Shown here piece after piece: positions 26,311-38,020 of a stretch of DNA of 64,000 nt. Location of the stretch: NCBI RefSeq assembly GCF_013001025.1, contig NZ_CP053021.1, positions 3,748,001-3,812,000 of the forward strand, given 5' to 3'. Each line of letters starts with the position of its first letter. The stretch's first letter is position 1. The position numbers and the translations under genes are program-made. The notes beneath the pieces are model-generated. The model saw only the letters and a list, made by a program, of their open reading frames with translations. It had not been told where the DNA came from and ran no database searches. The DNA is from Sphingobium yanoikuyae (GTDB lineage: Bacteria; Pseudomonadota; Alphaproteobacteria; Sphingomonadales; Sphingomonadaceae).

Positions 26311-27180
26311 TTAGCGCTTCCAGCGCGCCCAGATGGCGGTGGGGAGCAGCAGGCCGCGCGCTTCCTCGCGTACGGTCAGTTCGCCCGCTTCCACCTCGCC
26401 GGGCAGGTCGGCAAAGGCCTGGCGCAGCAATTCGCCGATCGCCAGCGCCGACATGCGCACTGCATAGACGGTGAGGAACAGGAAGCGGCTGTCGGCGTCG
26501 AGCAACTGGCGGCAATTGGCGATGAGGCCCGGCAGATCCTCTTCCAGCCGCCAGACTTCGCCGTCGGGGCCACGGCCATATTTGGGCGGGTCGAGCAATA
26601 TGCCGTCATAGCGGCGGCCGCGCCGCACTTCGCGCGCGACGAACTTGGCCGCATCCTCGACGATCCAGCGGATCGGCCGATCACCCATGCCCGACAGGTC
26701 AGCGTTCGCCCGCGCCTGCGCCACCGATTTCTTCGACGCATCGACATGGACCATGCGCGCGCCGGCCGCCGACATGCCCAGCGTGCCGACGCCGGTATAG
26801 CCGAACAGGTTCATGACCTCAGCCTCGGGCTTGTCGGCCGTGCTGGTGCGCATGAAATCCCACACCGGCGCCATGTCGGGAAAGAAGCCCAGATGGCGGA
26901 AGGGGGTGCAGCTCGACTGGAAGGTCACTTCCTTCCAGTGCAGCGGCCAACCTTCGGCCGGGACCGGCTTGTCATAATACCAGCGGCCGCCGCCATCCTC
27001 GTCAGAGCCGGGGATGAATTCGCCGTCGGCGCGCCAATCTTCGGTCGCCGGCGCCCACATCGCCTGCGGTTCGGGGCGGATGAAGCGGAAACGGCCATAG
27101 CGTTCGAGCTTGCGGCCGTTGCCCGAGTCGATCAGGCCATAGTCGGACCAGGGTTCGCCGATGAGAGTCTTGAGTTCCAT
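26311..27180 (-). CDS. Class I SAM-dependent RNA methyltransferase-like protein
   Basis: This 289-residue protein resembles RlmI/RlmK-type large-subunit rRNA methyltransferases without the PUA domain. The SAM-binding motif I is VMNLFGYTGVGTLGMSAAGA (about 142-161). Motif II is HVDASKKSVAQARAN, and the catalytic LDPPKYGRGPDG matches the DPPK(F/Y) motif of base methyltransferases. GFFPDMAPVWDFM precedes motif I. The natural substrate is not certain. It is the minus-strand neighbour of thrC (53 bases apart) and its stop lies 10 bases from the DUF559 repeat. Confidence 0.85.
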   Translation of the reverse strand: MELKTLIGEPWSDYGLIDSGNGRKLERYGRFRFIRPEPQAMWAPATEDWRADGEFIPGSDEDGGGRWYYDKPVPAEGWPLHWKEVTFQSSCTPFRHLGFFPDMAPVWDFMRTSTADKPEAEVMNLFGYTGVGTLGMSAAGARMVHVDASKKSVAQARANADLSGMGDRPIRWIVEDAAKFVAREVRRGRRYDGILLDPPKYGRGPDGEVWRLEEDLPGLIANCRQLLDADSRFLFLTVYAVRMSALAIGELLRQAFADLPGEVEAGELTVREEARGLLLPTAIWARWKR

Positions 27181-27233
27181 GGGGGCCTCATCGTCTCTTG
27201 CGCCGCTCCTGTCGAGAGGGGATCAACCCGCGA

Positions 27234-28634
27234 TCAGCCGCGCGGCGTCGCCCGCTCCGCGACATAGGCGGTCACCGCCTCGAACGTGCCGGGCAGCTTG
27301 GCATAGCTTTCCTCACGCGCGAACAGGTCGCCGACCCGCGCCGGCAGCGGCGGCCGCGTGCCGGTCGCCCGCTCCACCGCGTCGCGGAACTTGGCGGCAT
27401 GGGCGGTCGCCAGCGTCACCACCGGGATCGACGGGTCGATGTCCGCCTCGCGCGCGGCGGCGAGGCCAATGGCGCTGTGCGGATCGATCACCTGGCCAGC
27501 GGCGTCGAACGCCCAGCGCATCGCCATGGTCATGCCGTCGGCATCGATCCGGGCGGAGGTGAACAGGTTCGCCGCGCCCTCGCGCTGAGCATTGGTGAGG
27601 CGCATCGCCTTGCTTGCCTCGAAACCCTGCATCTGCTGGGCGAGCGCAACGCCGTCACGGCCACCGGCATCGAACAGCAGTCGCTCGAAATTGGAGCTGA
27701 CCTGGATGTCCATGCTGGGCGTCGCGGTCGGCACGACCTGGCCCTGGCTATAGTCGCCCTCCGACAGGGCTCGGTGGAGGATGTCGTTGACGTTGGTGGC
27801 GACCACCAGCCTGGCGACCGGCAGGCCCATTTTCGACGCGACATAGCCGGCGAAGACATCGCCGAAATTGCCGGTCGGCACCGAGAAGGCGATCGGACGA
27901 TCGGGCGCGCCCAGCCGCACGGCGGCGTAGAAATAATAGACGACCTGCGCCATCAGCCGCGCCCAGTTGATGCTGTTCACCGCCGACAGGTTGAAGCGCG
28001 CCTTGAAGTCCGCGTCGTTGAACATGCGCTTCACCAGCGCCTGCGCATCGTCGAAGCTGCCGTCGATCGCGATATTATAGACGTTCGGCGCCAGCACCGT
28101 GGTCATCTGGCGGCGCTGCACGTCGGACACCCGGCCCTCGGGATGCAGCATGAAGATGTCGACCTTTTCGCGACCGGCGACCGCGTCGATCGCGGCCGAA
28201 CCGGTGTCGCCCGATGTGGCACCGACAATGGTCAGATGGTCGTCGCGGCGCGACAGGAACCGCTCGAACAGCTGGCCGAGCAGCTGGAGCGCGACATCCT
28301 TGAACGCCAAGGTCGGACCATGGAACAGCTCCAGCATCCAGTGGCGATTGTCGAGCTGGACCAGCGGCGTCACCGCGTCATGGCTGAACCGGCCATAGGC
28401 AGCGGTGCAAAGCTCGCGCAGTTCCTCTTCGCTCAGCGATCCGGCGACGAACGGCGCCATGACGCGCACGGCGGTTTCGACATAGGAAAGACCAGCGAGG
28501 GCGCGAATGTCGGCAGCGGAAAATTGCGGCCAGCTCTCCGGCACGTAAAGGCCACCGTCGGACGCCAGGCCCGCCAGCGTGACATCTTCAAAACCGAGCG
28601 CCGGTGCGCTTCCCCTGGTGCTGACATATTGCAT
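27234..28634 (-). CDS. thrC: Threonine synthase
   Basis: ThrC uses PLP to convert O-phosphohomoserine to threonine. The 466-residue length fits the longer, yeast/E. coli-like class. The PLP lysine is K112 in HGPTLAFKDVALQLLG, and the phosphate loop ATSGDTGSAA and the N-terminal MQYVSTRGSAPALGFEDVTLAGLASDGGLYVPE are typical. ATG 28634 is chosen; the frame extends 43 codons upstream into the SURF1 gene region without similarity. It follows the cytochrome oxidase assembly genes by 44 bases and may be transcribed with them. Confidence 0.96.
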   Translation of the reverse strand: MQYVSTRGSAPALGFEDVTLAGLASDGGLYVPESWPQFSAADIRALAGLSYVETAVRVMAPFVAGSLSEEELRELCTAAYGRFSHDAVTPLVQLDNRHWMLELFHGPTLAFKDVALQLLGQLFERFLSRRDDHLTIVGATSGDTGSAAIDAVAGREKVDIFMLHPEGRVSDVQRRQMTTVLAPNVYNIAIDGSFDDAQALVKRMFNDADFKARFNLSAVNSINWARLMAQVVYYFYAAVRLGAPDRPIAFSVPTGNFGDVFAGYVASKMGLPVARLVVATNVNDILHRALSEGDYSQGQVVPTATPSMDIQVSSNFERLLFDAGGRDGVALAQQMQGFEASKAMRLTNAQREGAANLFTSARIDADGMTMAMRWAFDAAGQVIDPHSAIGLAAAREADIDPSIPVVTLATAHAAKFRDAVERATGTRPPLPARVGDLFAREESYAKLPGTFEAVTAYVAERATPRG

Positions 28635-28678
28635 AATGGGAAAGCGCGGTAGCGACGCGCGCGCGCCGGGGCAAGCCT

Positions 28679-29320
28679 TTACGACGGCCTTGGCGGCTCC
28701 GCATTGCGTCGGCGCAGGACAAGCAGATAGATTATTGCCGCCAGCGCGGCAAAAATGAACCATTGCACCGCATAGGCGAGATGATTGTTGGGCACGTCGG
28801 CGGTGCTGGGCGGTGCCATGGGTTTCAGGCCCGGCGGTGCGGCGCGCGCGACCAGCATCGGCCGCAGCGGCATGGTCCTGCCCCCTGCCCGCGCGATCAG
28901 CGAGCGATGATCGGGCTCCTGCGAAATCCAGCCTTCGACCTGCCCGCCGGTCCAGGCCGGCTTGTCATCCGGCTTCTGGCCGACGCCGACAGCGACCAGC
29001 GCGCCCGGCCCTTCGGCGCCGGTCGTGCATTGGGCGATATGGCGATAGCCGGTCGATCCGTCGGCGGCGCGCCCGGCCTCCACCTGCCAGCCGACGACGC
29101 GCAGGCAATGGACCGACGACGGGCGGAACAGAAGTTCATCGGGCACCGGCGGCATTTTGGGGAAGGCGACGGCCGGTCGCGACACATTGCTGGCGGCCAG
29201 CGCCAGCATGGTTTCCTTCTCGCCCCGGCGCTGCAACTGCCAGATGCCGAGCGCGATCATGACAGCGATCGCGACACAGACCAGCAGGGTCGGGACAATC
29301 GGGATGCGCCGTCCGCTCAT
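28679..29320 (-). CDS. SURF1-family oxidase assembly protein
   Basis: SURF1 proteins help insert haem a into cytochrome c oxidase subunit I. The 213-residue protein has the usual topology: an N-terminal helix ending in LGIWQLQRRGEKETML (about 10-38), a periplasmic domain, and a C-terminal helix following the NNHLAYAVQWFIFA motif (about 179-205). The first cytoplasmic residues SGRRIP are basic. It overlaps the DUF983 gene by four bases. Its position at the end of the cta cluster supports the role. Confidence 0.92.
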   Translation of the reverse strand: MSGRRIPIVPTLLVCVAIAVMIALGIWQLQRRGEKETMLALAASNVSRPAVAFPKMPPVPDELLFRPSSVHCLRVVGWQVEAGRAADGSTGYRHIAQCTTGAEGPGALVAVGVGQKPDDKPAWTGGQVEGWISQEPDHRSLIARAGGRTMPLRPMLVARAAPPGLKPMAPPSTADVPNNHLAYAVQWFIFAALAAIIYLLVLRRRNAEPPRPS

Positions 29321-29700
29321 GCGTCCTTCTTCTCCACCACCCGCCCCTCGCGGGCATTTTTGCGATATTCGACCGTCAGCAGCGCGCCCTTGGCGACGCG
29401 CAGGCTGCCGACCACGGCGCCGGCGGTCAGCGGCGCCCACAGCAGCAGGTGCAGCCAGAGCGGCGGATGGACCGTCAGTTCCAGGGTCAGCGCCAGCGCG
29501 ACCATGACCGCGCCGATGATCAGCGTCAGGAAAGCCGCCGGCCCGTCGCCGACATTATATTGGCCATAGTCCAGCCCGCACTGGCGACAGCCCGACGCAA
29601 AACGCACCGGCCCTTCGAACAGGGTCGGTGCGCTGCAACGGGGGCAAAGGCCGCGGGCGGAGGCCGCAAGCAGGTCCATGCCTGTCGCCTTCGCCGTCAT
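29317..29700 (-). CDS. DUF983 zinc-ribbon membrane protein
   Basis: The 127-residue DUF983 protein has a zinc-ribbon-like pair CPRC (C19, C22) and CRQC (C38, C41), then VGDGPAAFLTLIIGAVMVALAL and a second helix (about 54-75 and 82-100). DUF983 genes commonly sit between ctaE and surf1 in alphaproteobacteria, suggesting a role in oxidase maturation, but the function is unproven. The start is ATG 29700, ten bases after ctaE, and its stop overlaps the SURF1 start. Confidence 0.9.
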   Translation of the reverse strand: MTAKATGMDLLAASARGLCPRCSAPTLFEGPVRFASGCRQCGLDYGQYNVGDGPAAFLTLIIGAVMVALALTLELTVHPPLWLHLLLWAPLTAGAVVGSLRVAKGALLTVEYRKNAREGRVVEKKDA

Positions 29701-29710
29701 CCCTGAACCA

Positions 29711-30541
29711 TCAGCCGCCGTGGATCGGCGCGCCCCAGCCGCCCCAGACATAGATGGCGGCGAACAGAAACAGCCACACCACGTCGACGAAATGCCAGTA
29801 CCAGGCGGCCGCTTCAAAGCCGAAATGCTGCCGCGGGGTGAAGTCGCCCTTATAGGCGCGGATCAGGTTCACCACCAGGAAGATGGTGCCGACCAGCACG
29901 TGGAAGCCATGGAAGCCGGTCGCCATATAGAAGGCCGAGCTATAGGGCGAACCGCCGAACGGGAACGGCGCGTGCATATATTCATAGGCCTGGATGCAGC
30001 TGAACAGCGCGCCCAGGATCACCGTACACCACAGGCCCTTCTTCAGCCCTTCGCGATCGCCGTGAATCAGCGCGTGATGCGCCCAGGTGACGGTGGTGCC
30101 CGAGCAGAGCAGGATCAGCGTGTTGAGCAAGGGCAGCTCGAACGCGTTCATCACCTCGATGCCCTTGGACGGGAACATCCCCTCGATCGGCGCCAGTTCG
30201 CTGGGGAAGAGGGAGAAGTCGAAAAAGGCCCAGAACCAGCCGACGAAGAACATCACTTCCGACGCGATGAACAGGATCATGCCATAGCGCAGATGCAGCT
30301 GGACCACCGGCGTATGATCGCCGGCATGCGCCTCGGCAATCACATTGCTCCACCAGCTGAACATGGTGAAGAGGACACCGGCCACACCGATCAGGAAGAT
30401 CCAGCCACCGCCGGCGGGCATCGCGTCGGGATGCATCCACATGATCGCGCCCATCGCCATCACCAGCGCCGACATCGAGCCGAACAGCGGCCAGATGCTG
30501 GGCGGAAGGATATGATAATCGTGGTTCTTGGCGCCTGCCAT
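29711..30541 (-). CDS. ctaE: Cytochrome c oxidase subunit III
   Basis: Subunit III of the aa3-type oxidase supports proton uptake and stability. The 276-residue protein has seven hydrophobic helices. Conserved residues include the glutamate in [17 protein letters not shown], the [11 protein letters not shown] segment, [15 protein letters not shown], and the C-terminal [26 protein letters not shown]. The start [19 protein letters not shown] is standard. It follows ctaG by 44 bases and precedes the DUF983 gene. Confidence 0.97.
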   Translation of the reverse strand: MAGAKNHDYHILPPSIWPLFGSMSALVMAMGAIMWMHPDAMPAGGGWIFLIGVAGVLFTMFSWWSNVIAEAHAGDHTPVVQLHLRYGMILFIASEVMFFVGWFWAFFDFSLFPSELAPIEGMFPSKGIEVMNAFELPLLNTLILLCSGTTVTWAHHALIHGDREGLKKGLWCTVILGALFSCIQAYEYMHAPFPFGGSPYSSAFYMATGFHGFHVLVGTIFLVVNLIRAYKGDFTPRQHFGFEAAAWYWHFVDVVWLFLFAAIYVWGGWGAPIHGG

Positions 30542-30585
30542 GACGGTTTCTACCTCTTCCCTGTTTTTCGGTTATTCTCGTCAGC

Positions 30586-31161
30586 TTAGCTTGGCTGCTT
30601 CCCCTGCTCAACAGGATAGAAGGTGTAGCTGAGCGTTATCTGCTGCGTGTCCTTGTTGTCGGGATCCTGCAATATCTTGGGATCGACATAATAGATCACC
30701 GGCATGCGCACTTCCTCACCGGGCTGCAGCGTCTGCTGGGTGAAGCAGAAACACTGGATCTTGGTGAAATAGGCGCCAGCCTGGGTCGGCGTGACGTTGA
30801 AACTGGCGGTGCCGGTCACCGGCTTGTCGGACAGGTTCTTCGCAATGAAAATCGCCATGTCGCGGGCGCCGACGGTCACCGTGTCGGTGCGATGTTCGGG
30901 CCGGAACTCCCAGGGCATGCCGGGCTGGACATTGGAATCGAAGCGGATCGACATGGTCCGCCCGGCCACCGGGGTCAGCTTCACATCGGCCGCCGCGCGC
31001 TGGGTCGTGCCGCCGAAACCGGTGGTCTGGCAGAAGATGCGGTAGAGCGGGACCGAGGCGAAGCCGAGGGCAAGCATCGCCAGGCCGATGCCCGCCATCG
31101 CCACCAGCGTCCGCCGGTTGCGGCGGTCGCGGTCAAAGGGCGAGGGCGGGAGCGAGGCCAT
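30586..31161 (-). CDS. ctaG: Cytochrome c oxidase assembly protein CtaG/Cox11
   Basis: CtaG delivers copper to the CuB site of subunit I. The 191-residue protein has one N-terminal membrane anchor (about 20-38) and a periplasmic beta-barrel domain. The copper ligands are the cysteines in IQCFCFTQQTLQPGE (the conserved CFC motif), with VIYYVDP downstream and VPLYRIFCQTTGFGGTTQ after the anchor. Its ATG shares one base with the TGA of the small gene before it (TGATG), so translation is coupled. Confidence 0.96.
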   Translation of the reverse strand: MASLPPSPFDRDRRNRRTLVAMAGIGLAMLALGFASVPLYRIFCQTTGFGGTTQRAAADVKLTPVAGRTMSIRFDSNVQPGMPWEFRPEHRTDTVTVGARDMAIFIAKNLSDKPVTGTASFNVTPTQAGAYFTKIQCFCFTQQTLQPGEEVRMPVIYYVDPKILQDPDNKDTQQITLSYTFYPVEQGKQPS

Positions 31162-31298
31162 CAGATATTATGGCTCGCGCCGATCTTCGCCAAAGTGATG
31201 GCGAAGAAGAGGATGGCGAGGAAGCCGAGCAGCAGCCCGGTCACCAGCGCACGGGACTTTTGCCGTGCGCGCACCTGATCCTGATCTTCCGGACTCAT
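31161..31298 (-). CDS. 45-residue cytochrome oxidase-associated membrane protein
   Basis: This short gene encodes [20 protein letters not shown], then the hydrophobic helix [20 protein letters not shown] and a short ASHNI tail. Small single-helix proteins at this position (CoxF-like) are common between ctaB and ctaG in alphaproteobacteria. Its ATG overlaps the ctaB stop by four bases (31295-31298), and its TGA overlaps the ctaG ATG by one base. Tight coupling on both sides supports it as a real gene. Its precise role is unknown; assembly of the oxidase is likely from context. Confidence 0.85.
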   Translation of the reverse strand: MSPEDQDQVRARQKSRALVTGLLLGFLAILFFAITLAKIGASHNI

Positions 31299-32215
31299 GC
31301 CAGCAGCCAGCGGTCAACGACCACTGCCCCAAACAGCAGGAAGAGATAGAGGATCGAATATTTGAACAGCCGCTTTTCCGGCGCCATGCGCGCGGGGTCG
31401 GTCTCGCGGCGCAGATAGACCTGAAAGGCCATGGCGGCGAAGATCGCGGTGCCGACCAGCGCCGCCGTGCCATAGATCGCGCCGGTCAGGTGCAGCGCGA
31501 CCGGGGCCAGCGCGGCAACCGCCATGATGAAGGTGTAGAAGAGGATCTGGCGCCGGGTGACGACTTCACCCGACACGACCGGCAGCATCGGGATGCCGGC
31601 GGCGGCATAATCGGTCTTCACGAACAGCGCGAGCGCCCAGAAATGGGGCGGCGTCCAGAAGAAGATCAGCATGAACAGGGCGATGGGCAGCGCGGTGATG
31701 TCGCCCGTCACCGCCGCCCAGCCGATCACCGGCGGAAAGGCGCCGGCCGCGCCGCCGATGACGATATTCTGCGCCGTCCGGGGCTTCAGCCAGATGGTAT
31801 AGATGAAGACATAGAAGAGGATCGAGACGGTCAGCACCGCAGCGGCCAGCCAGTTGGTCGCCATCCCCATCAGGATCACCGAGAAGAAGGACAGGCCGAC
31901 GCCGAAATGCAGCGCCGTCTGCCGCTCCATCCGGCCGGCGGGCAGCGGCCGGCTGGCGGTGCGCTTCATCTTGGCGTCGATGTCGGCTTCCCACCACTGG
32001 TTGAGCGCGGCGGCCGCGCCGGCGCCCAGCGCGATGCACAATATCGCGGTAAAGCCCAGCACCGGATGGATATGGCCGGGCGCGGCGAGCAGCCCGCACA
32101 GGCCCGTGAACACCACAAGCGTCATCACGCGCGGCTTGGTCAGCGCGACGAAATCGCGCCAATGAGCGGGCAGGACGGGGGCATTAGCCCCGGACGAAAG
32201 CGGCGAACTGGCCAT
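31295..32215 (-). CDS. ctaB: Protoheme IX farnesyltransferase (haem O synthase)
   Basis: CtaB adds a farnesyl group to haem b to make haem O, the precursor of haem A for the oxidase. The 306-residue UbiA-type membrane enzyme has nine hydrophobic helices, the first aspartate motif [15 protein letters not shown], the second loop [26 protein letters not shown], and [16 protein letters not shown] near the start. ATG 32215 is chosen because AGAGGAG lies four bases upstream; an in-frame start at 32269 is less likely. A hairpin separates it from ctaD. Confidence 0.96.
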   Translation of the reverse strand: MASSPLSSGANAPVLPAHWRDFVALTKPRVMTLVVFTGLCGLLAAPGHIHPVLGFTAILCIALGAGAAAALNQWWEADIDAKMKRTASRPLPAGRMERQTALHFGVGLSFFSVILMGMATNWLAAAVLTVSILFYVFIYTIWLKPRTAQNIVIGGAAGAFPPVIGWAAVTGDITALPIALFMLIFFWTPPHFWALALFVKTDYAAAGIPMLPVVSGEVVTRRQILFYTFIMAVAALAPVALHLTGAIYGTAALVGTAIFAAMAFQVYLRRETDPARMAPEKRLFKYSILYLFLLFGAVVVDRWLLA

Positions 32216-32314
32216 AAACTCCTCTTCGATCAGCCGGCGCCCCATACAGGCCCTGACCGATTCCGGCAAATGGACAGACGGTCCTACCCATCTGCCCCGC
32301 CGCAGGGGGATGGA

Positions 32315-32336
32315 GTGCCCGGTCCAGGCCGGGCAC
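32315..32336 (-). terminator. Hairpin in the ctaD-ctaB gap
   Basis: GTGCCCGG and CCGGGCAC form a perfect 8-bp stem with a 6-base loop, 12 bases after the ctaD stop. There is no T-run, so it may act as a partial terminator or 3' stabiliser of the ctaC-ctaD message. Confidence 0.5.
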
Positions 32337-32347
32337 CCGCATGGCGA

Positions 32348-35049
<2,702 letters not shown>

Positions 35050-35227
35050 AGCCTCATCTACCCCTAACCCCTTGTTGCCGCTGCAACGGGAACGTCCACT
35101 TTCGCGTCGTGCCCGCCCGTTCGGTCTATGTGGCGGCTTATAGGCAACGAATTTTTCTGCCTCAAGTCAGTGTGGACCAGATTTTCTTCGCTGTTGCAAC
35201 GCCTCCCGCTCCCGCCTATCTCGCACC

Positions 35228-35267
35228 TCGCGCACAGGTGCGCGATCATGGGCATATCATGCCCGTG
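35228..35267 (+). promoter_or_regulatory. Paired hairpins in the pyrE leader/ctaC promoter spacer
   Basis: Two inverted repeats lie in tandem: TCGCGCA-CAGG-TGCGCGA (35228-35245) and CATGGGCAT-ATC-ATGCCCGTG (35247-35267, one mismatch). They end about 65 bases before the pyrE start. They could form a leader RNA structure or operators. The remainder of the 284-base divergent spacer shows no recognisable gene. Confidence 0.4.
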
Positions 35268-35333
35268 CGATATGGGCGGGCCGGGCGCCGTTTTTGCGCG
35301 ACCTCCCGCAACGGAATAGTGGAACAGGGCGGA

Positions 35334-35915
35334 ATGACCGACGAAGAAGTATTGGCAGAATTCCGGGCAGCAGGTGCGCTGCTCGAAGGACATTTCATCC
35401 TGTCGTCGGGCCGCCGCAGCGCTAATTACCTGCAGTGCGCCCGCGTGCTGATGAATGCCGAACGCGCCGGCAAGCTGGCCCGCGCCACCGTGCAGCAGCT
35501 GCCGCGCGAGCTGCGCCAGGAGATCGATCTGGTCGTGTCGCCCGCCATGGGCGGCCTGATCATCGGCCATGAAGTCGGCCGCGCGCTCGACAAGGATGCG
35601 GTGTTCCTGGAGCGGCCCGAGGGCGTGTTCGAACTGCGCCGCGGCTTTGCCATATCGCCGGGGCAGAAAGTGCTGATGGTGGAAGACGTCGTCACCACCG
35701 GCCTGTCGTCGCGCCAGGCGATCGAGGCGGTCGAGCGCGAAGGCGGCATCGTCGTCGCCGAAGTGGCGCTGGTCGATCGTTCGGCCGGCGAAGTGGACCT
35801 GGGCGTCCCCTTCTACCCGCTCGTGAGCATCAATTTCCCGGTCTATGACGCCGATCAGCTGCCGCCCGAACTGGAAGCGGTGCCGGCGATCAAGCCCGGC
35901 AGCCGGAAGCAGTAA
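35334..35915 (+). CDS. pyrE: Orotate phosphoribosyltransferase
   Basis: PyrE joins orotate to PRPP to form OMP in pyrimidine synthesis. The 193-residue protein has the PRPP-binding motif [17 protein letters not shown] (about 122-138) and the short [15 protein letters not shown] substrate loop near the start. [15 protein letters not shown] follows. ATG 35334 is chosen because GGAACAGGGCGGA lies just before it. It is first of a run pyrE-pdxJ-acpS-lepB, with only one base between its stop and the pdxJ start. Confidence 0.95.
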   Translation: MTDEEVLAEFRAAGALLEGHFILSSGRRSANYLQCARVLMNAERAGKLARATVQQLPRELRQEIDLVVSPAMGGLIIGHEVGRALDKDAVFLERPEGVFELRRGFAISPGQKVLMVEDVVTTGLSSRQAIEAVEREGGIVVAEVALVDRSAGEVDLGVPFYPLVSINFPVYDADQLPPELEAVPAIKPGSRKQ

Positions 35916-35916
35916 G

Positions 35917-36648
35917 ATGGCCGCCGTTCCGCTGCGCCTGGGGGTCAATATCGACCATGTGGCGACGATCCGCAACGCGCGGGGCGGCGAACATCCCGAT
36001 CCGGTCAAGGCCGCGCTGCTGGCGGTGAAGGCCGGCGCCAACGGCATCACCGCGCATCTGCGCGAGGATCGCCGCCATATCCGCGACGAGGATATCGCGA
36101 TGCTGATGGCGGCGCTCGACGTACCGCTGAACCTGGAAATGGCGGCGACGCAGGAAATGCTGGGCATCGCCCTCAAGCACAAGCCGCATGCCGCCTGCAT
36201 CGTGCCGGAAAAGCGCGAGGAGCGCACGACCGAGGGCGGCCTGGACGCCGCCGGCCAGATCGCGGTGCTGCGCCCGATCGTCGCCGCGCTCACCGACGCC
36301 GGCATCCGCGTCAGCCTGTTCATCGAGGCCGACGCCGCCCAGATCGAGGCCGCGATCCAACTCGGCGCGCCGGTGGTCGAATTCCATACCGGCGCCTATG
36401 CCCATCTGACCGGCGAGGCCCGCGCGGTCGAGCTGCGCCGCATTGCCGACGCCGCCGCGCTCGCCGCCAAGAACGGCATCGAGCCGCATGCCGGCCATGG
36501 CCTCACCTTCGACAATGTCGCGCCGATCGCCGCCATCCCGCAGATCGCCGAACTCAATATCGGCCATTTCCTGATCGGCGAGGCGATCTTCGGCGGGCTG
36601 GAAGCCAGCATCCGCGAAATGCGGCGCCAGATGGACCTGGCACGGTGA
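35917..36648 (+). CDS. pdxJ: Pyridoxine 5'-phosphate synthase
   Basis: PdxJ condenses 1-deoxyxylulose 5-phosphate with 3-amino-2-oxopropyl phosphate to make pyridoxine 5'-phosphate. The 243-residue (beta/alpha)8 barrel begins [28 protein letters not shown], and [12 protein letters not shown] and [10 protein letters not shown] are also present. The end [10 protein letters not shown] and [17 protein letters not shown] are conserved. It starts one base after pyrE, and acpS follows within eight bases, so the three are co-transcribed. Confidence 0.97.
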   Translation: MAAVPLRLGVNIDHVATIRNARGGEHPDPVKAALLAVKAGANGITAHLREDRRHIRDEDIAMLMAALDVPLNLEMAATQEMLGIALKHKPHAACIVPEKREERTTEGGLDAAGQIAVLRPIVAALTDAGIRVSLFIEADAAQIEAAIQLGAPVVEFHTGAYAHLTGEARAVELRRIADAAALAAKNGIEPHAGHGLTFDNVAPIAAIPQIAELNIGHFLIGEAIFGGLEASIREMRRQMDLAR

Positions 36649-36655
36649 CTGCCGC

Positions 36656-37057
36656 ATGATCATCGGCCTCGGCTCCGATCTCTGCAATATCGAGCGGATC
36701 CAGAATTCGCTCGACCGCTTCGGGGACCGGTTCGTCCAGCGCGTCTTCACCGATGTCGAACAGGCCAAGGCGGAACGCCGGCCGTTCACCAAAGCCGGCA
36801 CGCTGGCCAAGCGCTTCGCCGCCAAGGAGGCCTTTTCCAAGGCGGTCGGCACCGGTTTCAAGGCCGGCGTCTTCATGAAGGATATCGGCGTCGTCAATGC
36901 GCCCAGCGGCGCGCCCACGCTGGCGCTGACCGGCGGCGCGGCACAGCGGCTGGCATCGATGGTGCCGGCGGGCTACAAGCCGGTCATTCACCTGACGCTC
37001 ACGGACGATCATCCATGGGCCCAGGCCTTCGTCATCATCGAGGCGCTGCCGCTTTGA
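36656..37057 (+). CDS. acpS: Holo-[acyl-carrier-protein] synthase
   Basis: AcpS moves phosphopantetheine from CoA to acyl carrier protein. The 133-residue protein starts [16 protein letters not shown] with the metal-binding aspartate D8, and contains [17 protein letters not shown] (about 55-71) with the second metal ligand E62 and catalytic Lys. It is the usual trimeric AcpS size. It sits between pdxJ and lepB in a conserved alphaproteobacterial order. Confidence 0.96.
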   Translation: MIIGLGSDLCNIERIQNSLDRFGDRFVQRVFTDVEQAKAERRPFTKAGTLAKRFAAKEAFSKAVGTGFKAGVFMKDIGVVNAPSGAPTLALTGGAAQRLASMVPAGYKPVIHLTLTDDHPWAQAFVIIEALPL

Positions 37058-37092
37058 GCGGGCCGCCCTCCCCATCCGAGCATAGCCCTTCC

Positions 37093-38007
37093 ATGACGGC
37101 AGTCGACATGACCCAAACCGACCCCCTGCCACCCGCCGCGCCCGAAACGGCAGCCGACGACAAGGAGGCAGGCACCAGCGGGGCCGGCGGCAGCGGGGTG
37201 AACTGGTGGCATGAGGTGAAGAGCATCGTACTGCTCATCCTCGCCGTGCTGGCCTTCCACAGCTTCGTCGCCAAGCCCTTCTACATCCCGTCGGAATCGA
37301 TGATGCCGGTGCTGCTGAAGGGCGACCGGCTGGTGGTGAGCAAATTCCCCTATGGCTGGTCCTATGTCAGCCCCAGCTTCCATCCGCTGCCCTTCCTGAA
37401 GGGGCGCATATTGGGCCACCTGCCCGAGCGTGGCGACATCGTCATCGTCTCGCCCCAGAACCGGCGCGAAGATTATATCAAGCGGGTCATCGGCCTGCCC
37501 GGCGACATTGTCGAGGTGCGTGGCGGTCAGGTGATCCTGAACGGCGTGCCGGTGCCGCAGAAGGTGCTCAAGCCCCTGCGCATAGCGGTCGATGGCAATG
37601 CCCCCTGTCCGCCGATGCAGTTCCCTGGCGCGCTGGTGACCGACAAGGCCGGCAAGAGCTGGTGCGAACTGCCGGTACGGCAGGAAGTGCTACCCAACGG
37701 CAAGACCTATGTCACGATCGACATGGGGCCGAGCGCGCTCGACTGGTATGGCCCGGTCCGCGTGCCCGCCGACCATGTCTTCCTGATGGGCGACAATCGC
37801 GACAACAGCGCCGACAGCCGCGCCCCGCTGGAAGAAAATGGGCTGGGCGGCCCGGTGCCATGGGAAGCGATCGGCGGCCGCGCCGAATTCATCACCTTCA
37901 GCCTGGACGGCGATTCGAGCTGGAACCCGCTCAGTTGGCTCCATGCCTTCCGTGGTGGCCGCGCCGGGAACAGCCTGCGCCCCCAGAGCGTTACCGAGGC
38001 GAAATAG
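37093..38007 (+). CDS. lepB: Signal peptidase I
   Basis: LepB removes signal peptides from exported proteins. The 304-residue protein has a polar, Ala/Pro-rich cytoplasmic start, one membrane helix (about 44-60), then the catalytic Ser-Lys dyad: S69 in PSESMMPVLLKGDRL and K130 in REDYIKRVIGLPGD. GDNRDNSADSR (box E) is near residue 235. The start is ATG 37093 or ATG 37108 (MTQTDPLPP). The gene follows acpS by 35 bases. Confidence 0.96.
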   Translation: MTAVDMTQTDPLPPAAPETAADDKEAGTSGAGGSGVNWWHEVKSIVLLILAVLAFHSFVAKPFYIPSESMMPVLLKGDRLVVSKFPYGWSYVSPSFHPLPFLKGRILGHLPERGDIVIVSPQNRREDYIKRVIGLPGDIVEVRGGQVILNGVPVPQKVLKPLRIAVDGNAPCPPMQFPGALVTDKAGKSWCELPVRQEVLPNGKTYVTIDMGPSALDWYGPVRVPADHVFLMGDNRDNSADSRAPLEENGLGGPVPWEAIGGRAEFITFSLDGDSSWNPLSWLHAFRGGRAGNSLRPQSVTEAK

Positions 38008-38020
38008 TTCACAGCGATTG

